Positions 6,852 to 13,157 of a DNA stretch of 19,341 bases are shown one piece after another. The translations under genes were made by a program, and so were the position numbers. Below the pieces are notes generated by a model. That model was given only the letters and a program-made list of their open reading frames with translations. It made no database searches and was not told where the DNA came from. Position 1 is the first letter of the stretch. Each line of letters starts with the position of its first letter. The stretch is from Candidatus Limnocylindria bacterium (lineage in GTDB: Bacteria > Chloroflexota > Limnocylindria > QHBO01). The stretch lies in assembly GCA_030146365.1 (NCBI GenBank), contig JASLBU010000213.1:1-19341 (forward strand). Direction: 5' to 3'.

Positions 6852-8740
6852 GGGACCAGGTGAGCAACGCTGGGAGGGACGGGTCACAGGTGGGACGCCG
6901 CGAGACAACGGACGACCTCGACGCGCTGATGGAGGCGCTGCCGCCGGAGATTTGTGACCGGCTGCGCGGCCTGGCCAATCGCACCGACCTGCTGGAGGTC
7001 GTGATGGACCTCGGCCGTCGGCCGCAGGCCCGCTTCACGACCGGCGAGGAGGACCTCCTCGACCGCGAGATCAGTGACGCCGACATCGCGCACGTCATCG
7101 ACCACATCGGCGTGTTCGGTGACGACAACCGCGCCGGCATCGAGCGCACGCTCCACCGCATCAGTGCCATCCGCAACCGCTCGGGCAAGGTGGTGGGGCT
7201 CACGTGCCGCATCGGCCGGGCGGTGTTCGGCACGATCGACATCATTCGCGACATCGTCGAGTCGGGTCAGTCCGTGCTGCTGCTCGGCCGGCCGGGCGTC
7301 GGGAAGACCACCATGCTGCGCGAGGTGGCGCGCGTCCTGGCGGATGACCTCGGCAAGCGGGTGATCGTGGTGGACACCAGCAACGAGATTGCCGGCGACG
7401 GTGACATCCCGCACCCCGGAATCGGCGACGCCCGCCGGATGCAGGTGCGGACGCCAACCGAGCAGCACGGGGTGATGATCGAGGCGGTCGAGAACCACAT
7501 GCCCGAGGTCATCGTCATCGACGAGATCGGGACGGAGCTGGAGGCCGGGGCCGCCCGCACGATCGCCGAGCGCGGCGTGCAGCTGGTCGGGACCGCGCAC
7601 GGCAACACGCTCGACAACCTGATGCTCAACCCGACGCTCTCCGACCTGGTCGGGGGCATCCAGCCCGTGACGTTGGGCGACGAGGAGGCGCGTCGGCGCG
7701 GCACGCAGAAGACCGTTCTCGAGCGCAAGGCGCCACCGACGTTCGACGTGCTCGTCGAGATCGTCGAGCGCGACAGCGTCATCGTCCACCGGAACGTGGC
7801 CGAGACCGTGGATGCCATCCTGCGCGGCCACATGGTCCCGCCCGAGGCGCGCTACCGGGATGACGCCGGGGAGCTCAAGGCGCAGACGAAGTACGACTAC
7901 CGCATCAGCGAGACGCCAGCCGGCAACCCGACCTTCGCCCCCCTCGAGCCGACCGGCGGCTTCGGCGCCTTCGGTCGAGGAGGGCGATCCGGCTCGGCGG
8001 GGAGCGGCGGCGGACAGGGCGGCCGCCACGAGCGGGGCCTGCGCCCCCTGCCCGGTGGCGGGGCGTTCGGCGGCGAGCGGTCCGATGCGCGCGGCCAGCG
8101 CACGTTGCCCGGCGAGCGGCTCTCCGGACGCAACCCCGCGGCACCGACTCCGCCCGGCGAGGGCGACGCGCGGCGCCAGCTGGAGCGGGCGCTGGCCGAG
8201 ATGGACGACCAGGCGTCGGTGGATCGCCCGATCGGCGCGCAGCGTCCCGCGTCCCCCCGGGTGGCGGGCGCCAAGCCGATGAGCGTCTTCGCGTTCGGCG
8301 TGAGCCGCAAGCGGCTGGAGCAGGCGGTACGGGAGCTCGGCGTGCCGGTCAGCGTGGCCCGCGACCTCGACGAGGCGGACGCCGTGGTCACCCTGCGCAA
8401 CTACTACAAGCGCAAGCCGGCCGCCCTTCGCGACGCGGAGTCGAACGGCGTGCCGATCTACGTGCTGAAGACGAACACGATGCTGCAGATGGAGAACATG
8501 CTCGCATCGCTGTTCGACCTGGAGGCCGATCCACAGGAGGCGGCGCTCCGCGAGACAGCGGAGGCCATCGGGCTGGTGCAGGCAGCCGGACGCCCGGTGG
8601 AGCTCGCACCGCAGAACGCCTACGTGCGGCGCCTGCAGCATCAGATGGCCGAACGCAACGCGCTCATGTCGCGGTCGCGCGGCTCCGAGCCGAACCGGCG
8701 CGTCGAGCTGCTTCCGGAAGAGGGAGGCTCCTGGCGGTGA
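6848..8740 (+). CDS. Ycf45/SpoIIIAA-like AAA ATPase with C-terminal R3H nucleic-acid-binding domain
   Basis: This 630-residue protein belongs to the Ycf45 family found in cyanobacteria, plastids, Firmicutes-like and Chloroflexota genomes. Its P-loop ATPase is related to SpoIIIAA and secretion ATPases. Visible are Walker A GRPGVGKTT (147-155), Walker B VIVIDEIG (221-228, D225 and E226) and the GTAHG sensor segment (248-252). A Gly/Arg/Pro-rich, probably disordered linker covers about 360-475. After it comes a conserved domain with MSVFAFGVSRKRLEQAVREL (478-497) and a terminal R3H motif (R594, H598 in RRLQH), suited to single-stranded nucleic acid. The linker is unusually long for the family. 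ATGA couples it to the GNAT gene upstream, and GTGA couples it to a microprotein downstream. The cellular role of this family is unsettled; no other sporulation gene is in view. Confidence 0.88.
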   Translation: MRDQVSNAGRDGSQVGRRETTDDLDALMEALPPEICDRLRGLANRTDLLEVVMDLGRRPQARFTTGEEDLLDREISDADIAHVIDHIGVFGDDNRAGIERTLHRISAIRNRSGKVVGLTCRIGRAVFGTIDIIRDIVESGQSVLLLGRPGVGKTTMLREVARVLADDLGKRVIVVDTSNEIAGDGDIPHPGIGDARRMQVRTPTEQHGVMIEAVENHMPEVIVIDEIGTELEAGAARTIAERGVQLVGTAHGNTLDNLMLNPTLSDLVGGIQPVTLGDEEARRRGTQKTVLERKAPPTFDVLVEIVERDSVIVHRNVAETVDAILRGHMVPPEARYRDDAGELKAQTKYDYRISETPAGNPTFAPLEPTGGFGAFGRGGRSGSAGSGGGQGGRHERGLRPLPGGGAFGGERSDARGQRTLPGERLSGRNPAAPTPPGEGDARRQLERALAEMDDQASVDRPIGAQRPASPRVAGAKPMSVFAFGVSRKRLEQAVRELGVPVSVARDLDEADAVVTLRNYYKRKPAALRDAESNGVPIYVLKTNTMLQMENMLASLFDLEADPQEAALRETAEAIGLVQAAGRPVELAPQNAYVRRLQHQMAERNALMSRSRGSEPNRRVELLPEEGGSWR

Positions 8741-8826
8741 CCCGCGGCGGCCGGATCGCGGTCATCGTGGTGCTGGCCGTCGTCATGCTCGCTCTCGTGG
8801 CGACCAGCGTCCTGCCCCCGGCGTGA
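8737..8826 (+). CDS. 29-residue single-pass membrane microprotein
   Basis: A 30-codon frame lies exactly between the ATPase gene and tmk. It starts with GTG inside the ATPase stop (GTGA at 8737-8740) and ends with a TGA that overlaps the tmk start (GTGA at 8823-8826). The peptide begins MTRGGR, continues with about 17 uninterrupted hydrophobic residues (AVIVVLAVVMLALVA, residues 8-22) and ends TSVLPPA. Two N-terminal arginines followed by one hydrophobic helix predict an inner-membrane peptide with its N-terminus in the cytoplasm. The ATPase gene's last codons, with GAGGGAGG before the GTG, provide a ribosome-binding site. Coupling at both ends supports translation, but conservation is untested. 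It might be only a spacer that relays ribosomes to tmk. Confidence 0.55.
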   Translation: MTRGGRIAVIVVLAVVMLALVATSVLPPA

Positions 8827-9554
8827 CGACAGATCGGCCGGCGCCGGGTCGATTCATCACGCTGGAGGGCTCGGAGGGCAGCGGCAAGACGACCGCCGCC
8901 CGTCACCTCGCCGACTGGCTGCGGTCCCGAGGCCAATCGGTCGTGCTGACGCACGAGCCGGGCGGGACGCCGTTGGGCGAGGAGATCCGCCGAATCGTGC
9001 TCCACATGCGCGGCATGAGCGATGACCTCGACCCACGCGCCGACGCGCTGCTGTACGCGGCCGGGCGCGCGCAACACGTCGCCAGGGTCATTCGCCCCGC
9101 TCTGCAGCGCGGCGAGTGGGTGGTCTGCGCCCGCTTCGTCGACTCCTCCCTCGCGTACCAGGGTGGCGGCTACGGGAGCGATATCACCGAGCTCCGCCGC
9201 CTCCAGGCCTTCGCCACGTACGAGGTGATGCCGGACCTCACCCTCCTCCTCGACGTGCCGGTCGACATCGGACTGGAGCGCACGCGACGTCGCGCCGAAT
9301 GGAACCGCTTCGAGGACAGCGAGCACCTCGCCTTCTTCCAGCAGGTTCGTGGCACCTACCTGCGGCTCGCCGAGGAGGAGCCGGACCGGTATCGGATCGT
9401 GGACGGCTCGGGGTCGGTCGAGGCCACCGATACCGCCATCCGCCGGTTCGTCCAGCCACTGCTGCCTCAGTCGCCCGCCGAAGCTCCAGGGGATGCCCCG
9501 GTGGACGCCCCCGGCGACGGCCCGAGCGGCGGATCGATGGAGTCCACGCGGTAG
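8823..9554 (+). CDS. tmk: Thymidylate kinase
   Basis: This 243-residue kinase phosphorylates dTMP to dTDP for DNA synthesis. The P-loop is GSEGSGKTT (16-24), followed by THEPGGTPLGE (43-53, dTMP binding, with His where Arg is usual) and DSSLAYQGGGYG (107-118). LTLLLDVP precedes the LID region RTRRRAEWNRFE. The DRX motif just before DSS reads CARF, so alanine (A103, codon GCC) replaces the conserved aspartate. The GTG start at 8823 overlaps the microprotein stop. The last 30 residues are a Pro/Gly/Asp-rich tail beyond the normal family end; their DNA is also coding on the other strand for the C-terminus of the convergent exported protein (overlap 9467-9554). Confidence 0.93.
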   Translation: MTTDRPAPGRFITLEGSEGSGKTTAARHLADWLRSRGQSVVLTHEPGGTPLGEEIRRIVLHMRGMSDDLDPRADALLYAAGRAQHVARVIRPALQRGEWVVCARFVDSSLAYQGGGYGSDITELRRLQAFATYEVMPDLTLLLDVPVDIGLERTRRRAEWNRFEDSEHLAFFQQVRGTYLRLAEEEPDRYRIVDGSGSVEATDTAIRRFVQPLLPQSPAEAPGDAPVDAPGDGPSGGSMESTR

Positions 9555-10567
9555 AAGGAGAGCGGCTCGACGCCGTCCGGCACGATCACCGTCGCCTCCA
9601 GCCCGTCGCGAGTGGCCGTGGCGAGCGGGATGTGGATCTCGACGTCCTGCGGAGCCTCGCCGCCCGGTGCGGGGAGCGGGAAGCTCACGGCGAATGCGAG
9701 CGGCGGGCCGTTCGGGTCGTCCGCGGCCGCCACGGCGATCACCGATGCGGTGACCTCCTGCACCTCCCCGGCGCGGCGCAGGCACTGCGCGGGATCGGCG
9801 GGGTCCGGGCTCGCCGGCTCCCACGATCGGATCGTCGCCGACCCCGTGGTGGCCTCGGGACCGGTTGGGTAGGACTCCGGGCCGAGCTCCAGCACCAGGC
9901 ACGGGCCATCCGAGCCCAGGCGGCCGGCCAGCACGAACAGCCCGTTCGGACCGACGGCGGCGGGGGCCTGGCTCGGGATCGGTGCGAGATCCGGATCCAC
10001 CGAGTCCACACGGTCGAACACGAGGCCACCGCCGGTGCCCGACGACGCCTCGACCGCCTGGATGAGCGTCTGGGTGCTCTGCCGGGCCAGGATCGTGAGC
10101 TCGACCGAGACGCGCGGCGCATCGCCGCCCCCATCGGCTCCGGCCGGGATCGAGAACCGCACGGCATAGCCGACTGGTGGCCCCTCCGGCTCGTCCTCGT
10201 CCGCGACGGGCGTGACGCTGGCCGCGACGGAGGTGACGTCGCCGCTCCGTGTGTCGCACCCCGTCATGCCGCGGCTCCACCACAAAACCGTGGCCGTCCC
10301 TTCGGGCGCACCCTCGGCGACCGGATACGACTGCGGCTCCAGCTCGAGGGCGATGCACGGTCCCGAGCTGAGCGCTCCACGCAGGGCGAACAGGCCGAGG
10401 GGCGGAATGCCCGGTGCGGAGCTGGGCGCTGCTTCCGGCGTCGCGCTCGGCGATGGGACGGCCGCGGCCGGCGCGGGCAGGAACGGCGCCGCAAGCAGCA
10501 GGCCGATCAGCCCGGTCGATGCGAGGACGGCGAGTGCGACGACGCCGTGCACGAGGCGATCACCCAT
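9467..10567 (-). CDS. Membrane-anchored or exported protein with two tandem copies of an unknown domain
   Basis: This 366-residue protein matches no family I recognise. Residues 7-29 form a hydrophobic signal or anchor segment, followed by a Pro/Ala/Ser linker (31-54) typical of surface proteins. Two homologous blocks follow, about 58-192 and 209-346. Both start with GLF, carry GPC-[IL]-x-LEL-x-P-x-SYP, a second cysteine, a VT-[SA]-x-A/V segment, G-PP, and end in F-x-RVDS-[VI]-DP. Each block has exactly two cysteines (C71/C104 and C223/C262), suggesting one disulfide per domain outside the cytoplasm. The tail is Ser/Pro/Gly-rich. The ATG at 10567 is preferred because the anchor follows at once; an in-frame GTG lies just before it. 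The gene lies reversed between tmk and darA, which are often neighbours elsewhere. Confidence 0.75.
   Translation of the reverse strand: MGDRLVHGVVALAVLASTGLIGLLLAAPFLPAPAAAVPSPSATPEAAPSSAPGIPPLGLFALRGALSSGPCIALELEPQSYPVAEGAPEGTATVLWWSRGMTGCDTRSGDVTSVAASVTPVADEDEPEGPPVGYAVRFSIPAGADGGGDAPRVSVELTILARQSTQTLIQAVEASSGTGGGLVFDRVDSVDPDLAPIPSQAPAAVGPNGLFVLAGRLGSDGPCLVLELGPESYPTGPEATTGSATIRSWEPASPDPADPAQCLRRAGEVQEVTASVIAVAAADDPNGPPLAFAVSFPLPAPGGEAPQDVEIHIPLATATRDGLEATVIVPDGVEPLSFYRVDSIDPPLGPSPGASTGASPGASAGD
9530..9943 (-). repeat. Repeat unit 2 of the duplicated extracellular domain
   Basis: This encodes residues 209-346. Matching anchors are GLFVLAG, SDGPCLVLELGPESYP, C262, GEVQEVTASV, GPPLAFAVSFPLPA and FYRVDSIDP. 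The identity is obvious at the protein level but moderate, so the duplication is old rather than recent. The last 25 bases lie inside the overlap with tmk. Confidence 0.75.
9992..10396 (-). repeat. Repeat unit 1 of the duplicated extracellular domain
   Basis: This encodes residues 58-192 of the exported protein. It aligns with unit 2 at an offset of about 151-158 residues. Anchors are GLFALRG, SSGPCIALELEPQSYP, C104, GDVTSVAASV, GPPVGYAVRFSIPA and FDRVDSVDP. Confidence 0.75.
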
Positions 10568-10692
10568 CACCCATAGGATGCGCCGATCGACCCTCGGTTG
10601 CACCATCGCCGCCCGGTGCGCGCTCGATGCGGAGGCCGTGCTGAGCGGTCGCGGAAGCGCGAGACGGGTGGCCTTCGTCTGCTCCCCTGCGC

Positions 10693-10698
10693 CATACT
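10693..10698 (+). promoter_or_regulatory. Possible weak -10 element upstream of darA
   Basis: CATACT (four of six consensus bases) is the most AT-rich hexamer in the 181-base divergent region 10568-10748 between the exported-protein gene and darA. It ends two bases before a perfect inverted repeat. No -35 element is evident. Confidence 0.25.
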
Positions 10699-10700
10699 GT

Positions 10701-10726
10701 CGGCGGCCGCGACGGCGCGGCCGCCG
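10701..10726. promoter_or_regulatory. Perfect 10-bp inverted repeat in the darA leader
   Basis: CGGCGGCCGC (10701-10710) and GCGGCCGCCG (10717-10726) are exact reverse complements separated by six bases. The structure ends seven bases before AAGGAG, the probable darA ribosome-binding site (10733-10738). It has no T-tract on either side, so it is not an ordinary terminator. It could be a leader hairpin or a palindromic operator. Confidence 0.5.
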
Positions 10727-10748
10727 TGAACGAAGGAGCCCGTCCAGG

Positions 10749-11078
10749 ATGAAGCTCGTCACCGCCATCGTGCACAACGAGGATGCTGCGACCCTCGTCG
10801 ACGCGCTCCTCGAGAAGGAGTACCGAGCCACCCGCTTCAACTCGTCGGGCGGGTTCCTCAAGCAGGGCAATGCCACGATCTTGGTCGGCGTCGAGGACGA
10901 GCAGGTCGAGACGGTGCTCGAGATCATCAGCTCCAACTGCCACTCACGGAAGCAGTTCGTGAACCCCATGCCGCCGATCATGGAGCCGGGTGAGTTCTAC
11001 ATGCCGTACCCGGTGGAGGTCGAGGTCGGCGGCGCGACGGTCTTCGTGCTGCCGGTCGAGCGCTTCGAGCGCCTCTAG
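10749..11078 (+). CDS. darA: Cyclic-di-AMP receptor, PII-like (DarA/PstA/YaaQ family, DUF970)
   Basis: This 109-residue trimeric PII-like protein matches the DarA/PstA family over its full length. Residues known to contact cyclic di-AMP in that family are conserved at the same numbering: R26 and T28 in YRATRF, G35-F36-L37 in SSGGFLKQGN, and N41. The C-terminal segment PYPVEVEVGGATVFVLPV (87-104) is nearly invariant in the family. The ATG at 10749 follows AAGGAG at ten bases and gives the exact family length. In Bacillus the homologue yaaQ lies directly downstream of tmk; here tmk is also close, but a reversed gene intervenes. Its presence implies cyclic-di-AMP signalling in this organism; no cyclase is in view. 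What it binds downstream is unknown in the family. Confidence 0.95.
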   Translation: MKLVTAIVHNEDAATLVDALLEKEYRATRFNSSGGFLKQGNATILVGVEDEQVETVLEIISSNCHSRKQFVNPMPPIMEPGEFYMPYPVEVEVGGATVFVLPVERFERL

Positions 11079-11086
11079 GCTCCGTC

Positions 11087-11884
11087 ATGCAGATCGGGGC
11101 GATCCTGAGCCCGATCGCAGATCCGGGGGACGTCGTGGAGGCCGCGCGAGCGGCCGACCGAGTCGGGCTGAATGCCGTCGGGCTGTGGGATCACTACCAC
11201 TCGCCGCGTCCCGAGTGGGGCTATGTCGCTGGCTGGTCGATGCTCGCCGCCATTGCGGTGGCCACCGAGCGCGTGAAGGTGGTCCCGATGGTCCTGAACA
11301 ACCTGCACTTCCAGCTCGGCGTGATCGCCAAGGAGACCTCGATGCTGGCCATCCTCTCGAGTGGCCGCTTCGAGCTCGGCATCGGCGCGGGCGACTGGCC
11401 GGATTCGTTCGCGGCGTGGGGCGAGCCGTTTCCGCCCGTGGCCGAGCGTCTCAGCCGGCTGGAGGAGGCGGTCGCCGCGCTCCGCCGGCTCTGGACCGGA
11501 GCCGCCGTGGAGGCGGACGGCGAGTTCGTTCGGCTCGCTGGGGCCATCGCCACCCCGGCACCCCACGAGCCGCCTCGGGTCGTCGTGGGGGTCGGCGGCT
11601 CGCGGCGCACGCTCCAAGTGGCCAGCAGGTTTGCCGATGAGCTGAACGTCTACTCCGGGCCGGGACTCATCGAGGAGGCCGCCGCGGTCGTGCGGCCCGA
11701 CGGGTCCAACCCGGCCGTCTCCGTCTTCCTGAGCTGGGAGTGGGACAAGTGGCCGGCGGATCCGGCGGAGCAGCTCGAGGCCCTCGGGGCGCGAGGTGCG
11801 AGCCGAGCGTTCGTCAGCCTGGGCGCCGATCTCCCCGAGATGGTCCGTCGGATCTCGGTGCTCGCGTCCGCGGACGGAGGATGA
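11087..11884 (+). CDS. LLM-class flavin/F420-dependent oxidoreductase
   Basis: This 265-residue TIM-barrel protein is of the luciferase-like monooxygenase superfamily, which uses FMN or coenzyme F420. Typical segments are the first strand MQIGAILSPIADP, GLWDHYHSP (32-40), VVPMVLNNLHF, LGIGAGDWPDSFAAWGEPFP (the G-x-G-W cofactor loop) and PPRVVVGVGGSRRTLQVASR in the C-terminal barrel. It is shorter than the usual 300-340 residues. Sequence here does not decide between FMN and F420, nor the substrate. The ATG starts eight bases after darA without a strong ribosome-binding site. Its TGA overlaps the next ATG (ATGA at 11881-11884), so the next gene is probably functionally linked. Confidence 0.85.
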   Translation: MQIGAILSPIADPGDVVEAARAADRVGLNAVGLWDHYHSPRPEWGYVAGWSMLAAIAVATERVKVVPMVLNNLHFQLGVIAKETSMLAILSSGRFELGIGAGDWPDSFAAWGEPFPPVAERLSRLEEAVAALRRLWTGAAVEADGEFVRLAGAIATPAPHEPPRVVVGVGGSRRTLQVASRFADELNVYSGPGLIEEAAAVVRPDGSNPAVSVFLSWEWDKWPADPAEQLEALGARGASRAFVSLGADLPEMVRRISVLASADGG

Positions 11885-13014
11885 GGCCGGCTCCTGAGCG
11901 ACCCGCGCCGCTCATCCTGGTCACCACGCCGGCCGGCGGGCACCCGTTCGGAAGCCACGCGGCCATGGCGGCCGACGGCCAGGGGCTCCTGTCGCGCGAC
12001 CTGTCCCGGCGCCTGGGCCGGCTCGGGGCGGCGGTCGTGCCGCTGCCCGCCAAGGCCGGCGGCGAGTTTCACTGGGGCCGCTGGTTCACCGCGGCCGCGA
12101 GGGCGGAGCTGGAGCGTGCGGGCGGAGCGGTCGACGCGATCGGCTACGCCGGAGGCAGCGCCATGAGCCTGGCCGGAGACGCGGAGCTGGACGCGCTGCT
12201 CTCGCCGATCGCGGGCGAGGTCGTGGCCAACAACCGCTTCAGCGCCGATGCCTTCGTCGTCGCCGGCGACCTGGACCTCGCCATGCGGGTGCTCGAGCGC
12301 TGCGACAACGACAACGCCGCCCCACGACGTCTCCAGGAGGCGGGCTTCGCCTGGCGCGACCTCGGCGACGCGGCGTGGGTCCGATTCGACGTCGACACGA
12401 CGCTGGATCTCGCAGTGCTCCGGCTTGCCACTCGGCTGGGCGGGACGAGGCCGCTCGACAGCTCCGTGCGCGGGTTCCTGGAGATGGCACGGTTGCCCGG
12501 CGGAGCGGCCCTCGAGATCCCGCACCTGCGACGCCTCGGGGAGGTCCTCCGCGACCGGACCGCGCAGCTGGTGGTGGCGGGACGTGTGCCGGGCGCTACG
12601 GTTCGTGAGCTGGAGACCGAGACCGCGTGCCGCGTGCGCTTGTTCGTGGAGGAGCGGGGGATGCGCTCGGCCCGTGGCGATGGCGGCAGGCCGCGATCCC
12701 TGCTGGCATCGTTCATGGCCGGCACCTCACCGCGGCAGCTCATCGCCGAGCTCGCCACGCTGGGGGACGCCGTGGTGCTCGACACGCGCGTGCTCATGGC
12801 GGCCGTCGCCGGATCGGCGGACGGCGCCTCGTGGCCTCCGGTCGAGGAGCGCTTCGCGTCCGACTTCGGCGACGCGTCGCGGGTCGCGACGCCCTGGCTG
12901 CGCGAGCTCACCGAGGCGGCGGCCACCGCGCCCATGCCCGTGGTCTTCGGCGGGCATGCGCTCGTGAGCGATGGGCTGCGGCTGATCATCGCCTCGGCGT
13001 GGCAGGGCCGCTGA
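11881..13014 (+). CDS. Unrecognised protein, possibly with a nucleotidyltransferase-like N-terminal domain
   Basis: I do not recognise this 377-residue protein with confidence. The first 185 residues have features reminiscent of MobA/CofC-type NTP transferases: LILVTTPAGGHPFGSHAAMA at the start, a central GYAGGSAMSLAG (88-99), VVANNRFSADAFVV (114-127), a DNDNAAPRRLQEAG segment (142-155), and RFDVDTTLDLAVL (168-180), like the DVDTPEDL ending of that superfamily. The classical G-x-G-x-R-M loop is absent. The C-terminal half (200-377) includes MAGTSPRQLIAELATLGDAVV and VVFGGHALVSDGLRL and may be a separate domain. The ATGA overlap with the LLM oxidoreductase suggests a joint task. A cofactor-related nucleotidyl transfer, for example in F420 metabolism, is one possibility but is only inference. 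Confidence 0.6.
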   Translation: MRPAPERPAPLILVTTPAGGHPFGSHAAMAADGQGLLSRDLSRRLGRLGAAVVPLPAKAGGEFHWGRWFTAAARAELERAGGAVDAIGYAGGSAMSLAGDAELDALLSPIAGEVVANNRFSADAFVVAGDLDLAMRVLERCDNDNAAPRRLQEAGFAWRDLGDAAWVRFDVDTTLDLAVLRLATRLGGTRPLDSSVRGFLEMARLPGGAALEIPHLRRLGEVLRDRTAQLVVAGRVPGATVRELETETACRVRLFVEERGMRSARGDGGRPRSLLASFMAGTSPRQLIAELATLGDAVVLDTRVLMAAVAGSADGASWPPVEERFASDFGDASRVATPWLRELTEAAATAPMPVVFGGHALVSDGLRLIIASAWQGR

Positions 13015-13042
13015 GGGACGCGCGGACGCTCGGGAGCGCCCC

Positions 13043-13051
13043 TGCTAGACT
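13043..13051 (+). promoter_or_regulatory. Possible extended -10 promoter of the nuo operon
   Basis: TGCTAGACT combines a TGn extension with TAGACT (four of six -10 matches) in the 143-base gap before nuoA. An extended -10 can work without a good -35, and none is seen. Transcription would start near 13058 and give a leader of about 100 bases. Confidence 0.4.
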
Positions 13052-13104
13052 GATTTCGAGCCCGGGCGACGTCGATGCCCGCCTCGCCAAACCGCTTTGA
13101 ACCT

Positions 13105-13124
13105 GTCGGGCCGAGCGGCCTGAC
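13105..13124 (+). promoter_or_regulatory. Leader hairpin upstream of nuoA
   Basis: GTCGGGCC (13105-13112) and GGCCTGAC (13117-13124) pair as an 8-bp stem with one G-U wobble and a GAGC tetraloop. It ends 33 bases before the nuoA ATG and leaves the GGAG ribosome-binding site (13149-13152) free. No T-tract follows. It may stabilise or regulate the leader. Confidence 0.4.
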
Positions 13125-13157
13125 GCAAGCACGACCTGCCGTGCAACCGGAGTCCAG

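Noticed and set aside
6884..8641. 585-codon minus-strand open frame opposite the ATPase gene
   Set aside because: It lies wholly inside the Walker A/B-containing gene; the His/Asp/Val-rich translation is typical of antisense shadow frames.
6848..8740. ATPase as evidence of endospore formation (SpoIIIAA)
   Set aside because: The C-terminal Ycf45-type domain and R3H motif set it apart from SpoIIIAA, and no spoIIIAB-AH genes follow.
8664..10358. 564-codon minus-strand open frame across tmk and the exported-protein region
   Set aside because: It is out of frame with the duplicated exported protein and antisense to tmk; it shows no recognisable motif and no sensible start.
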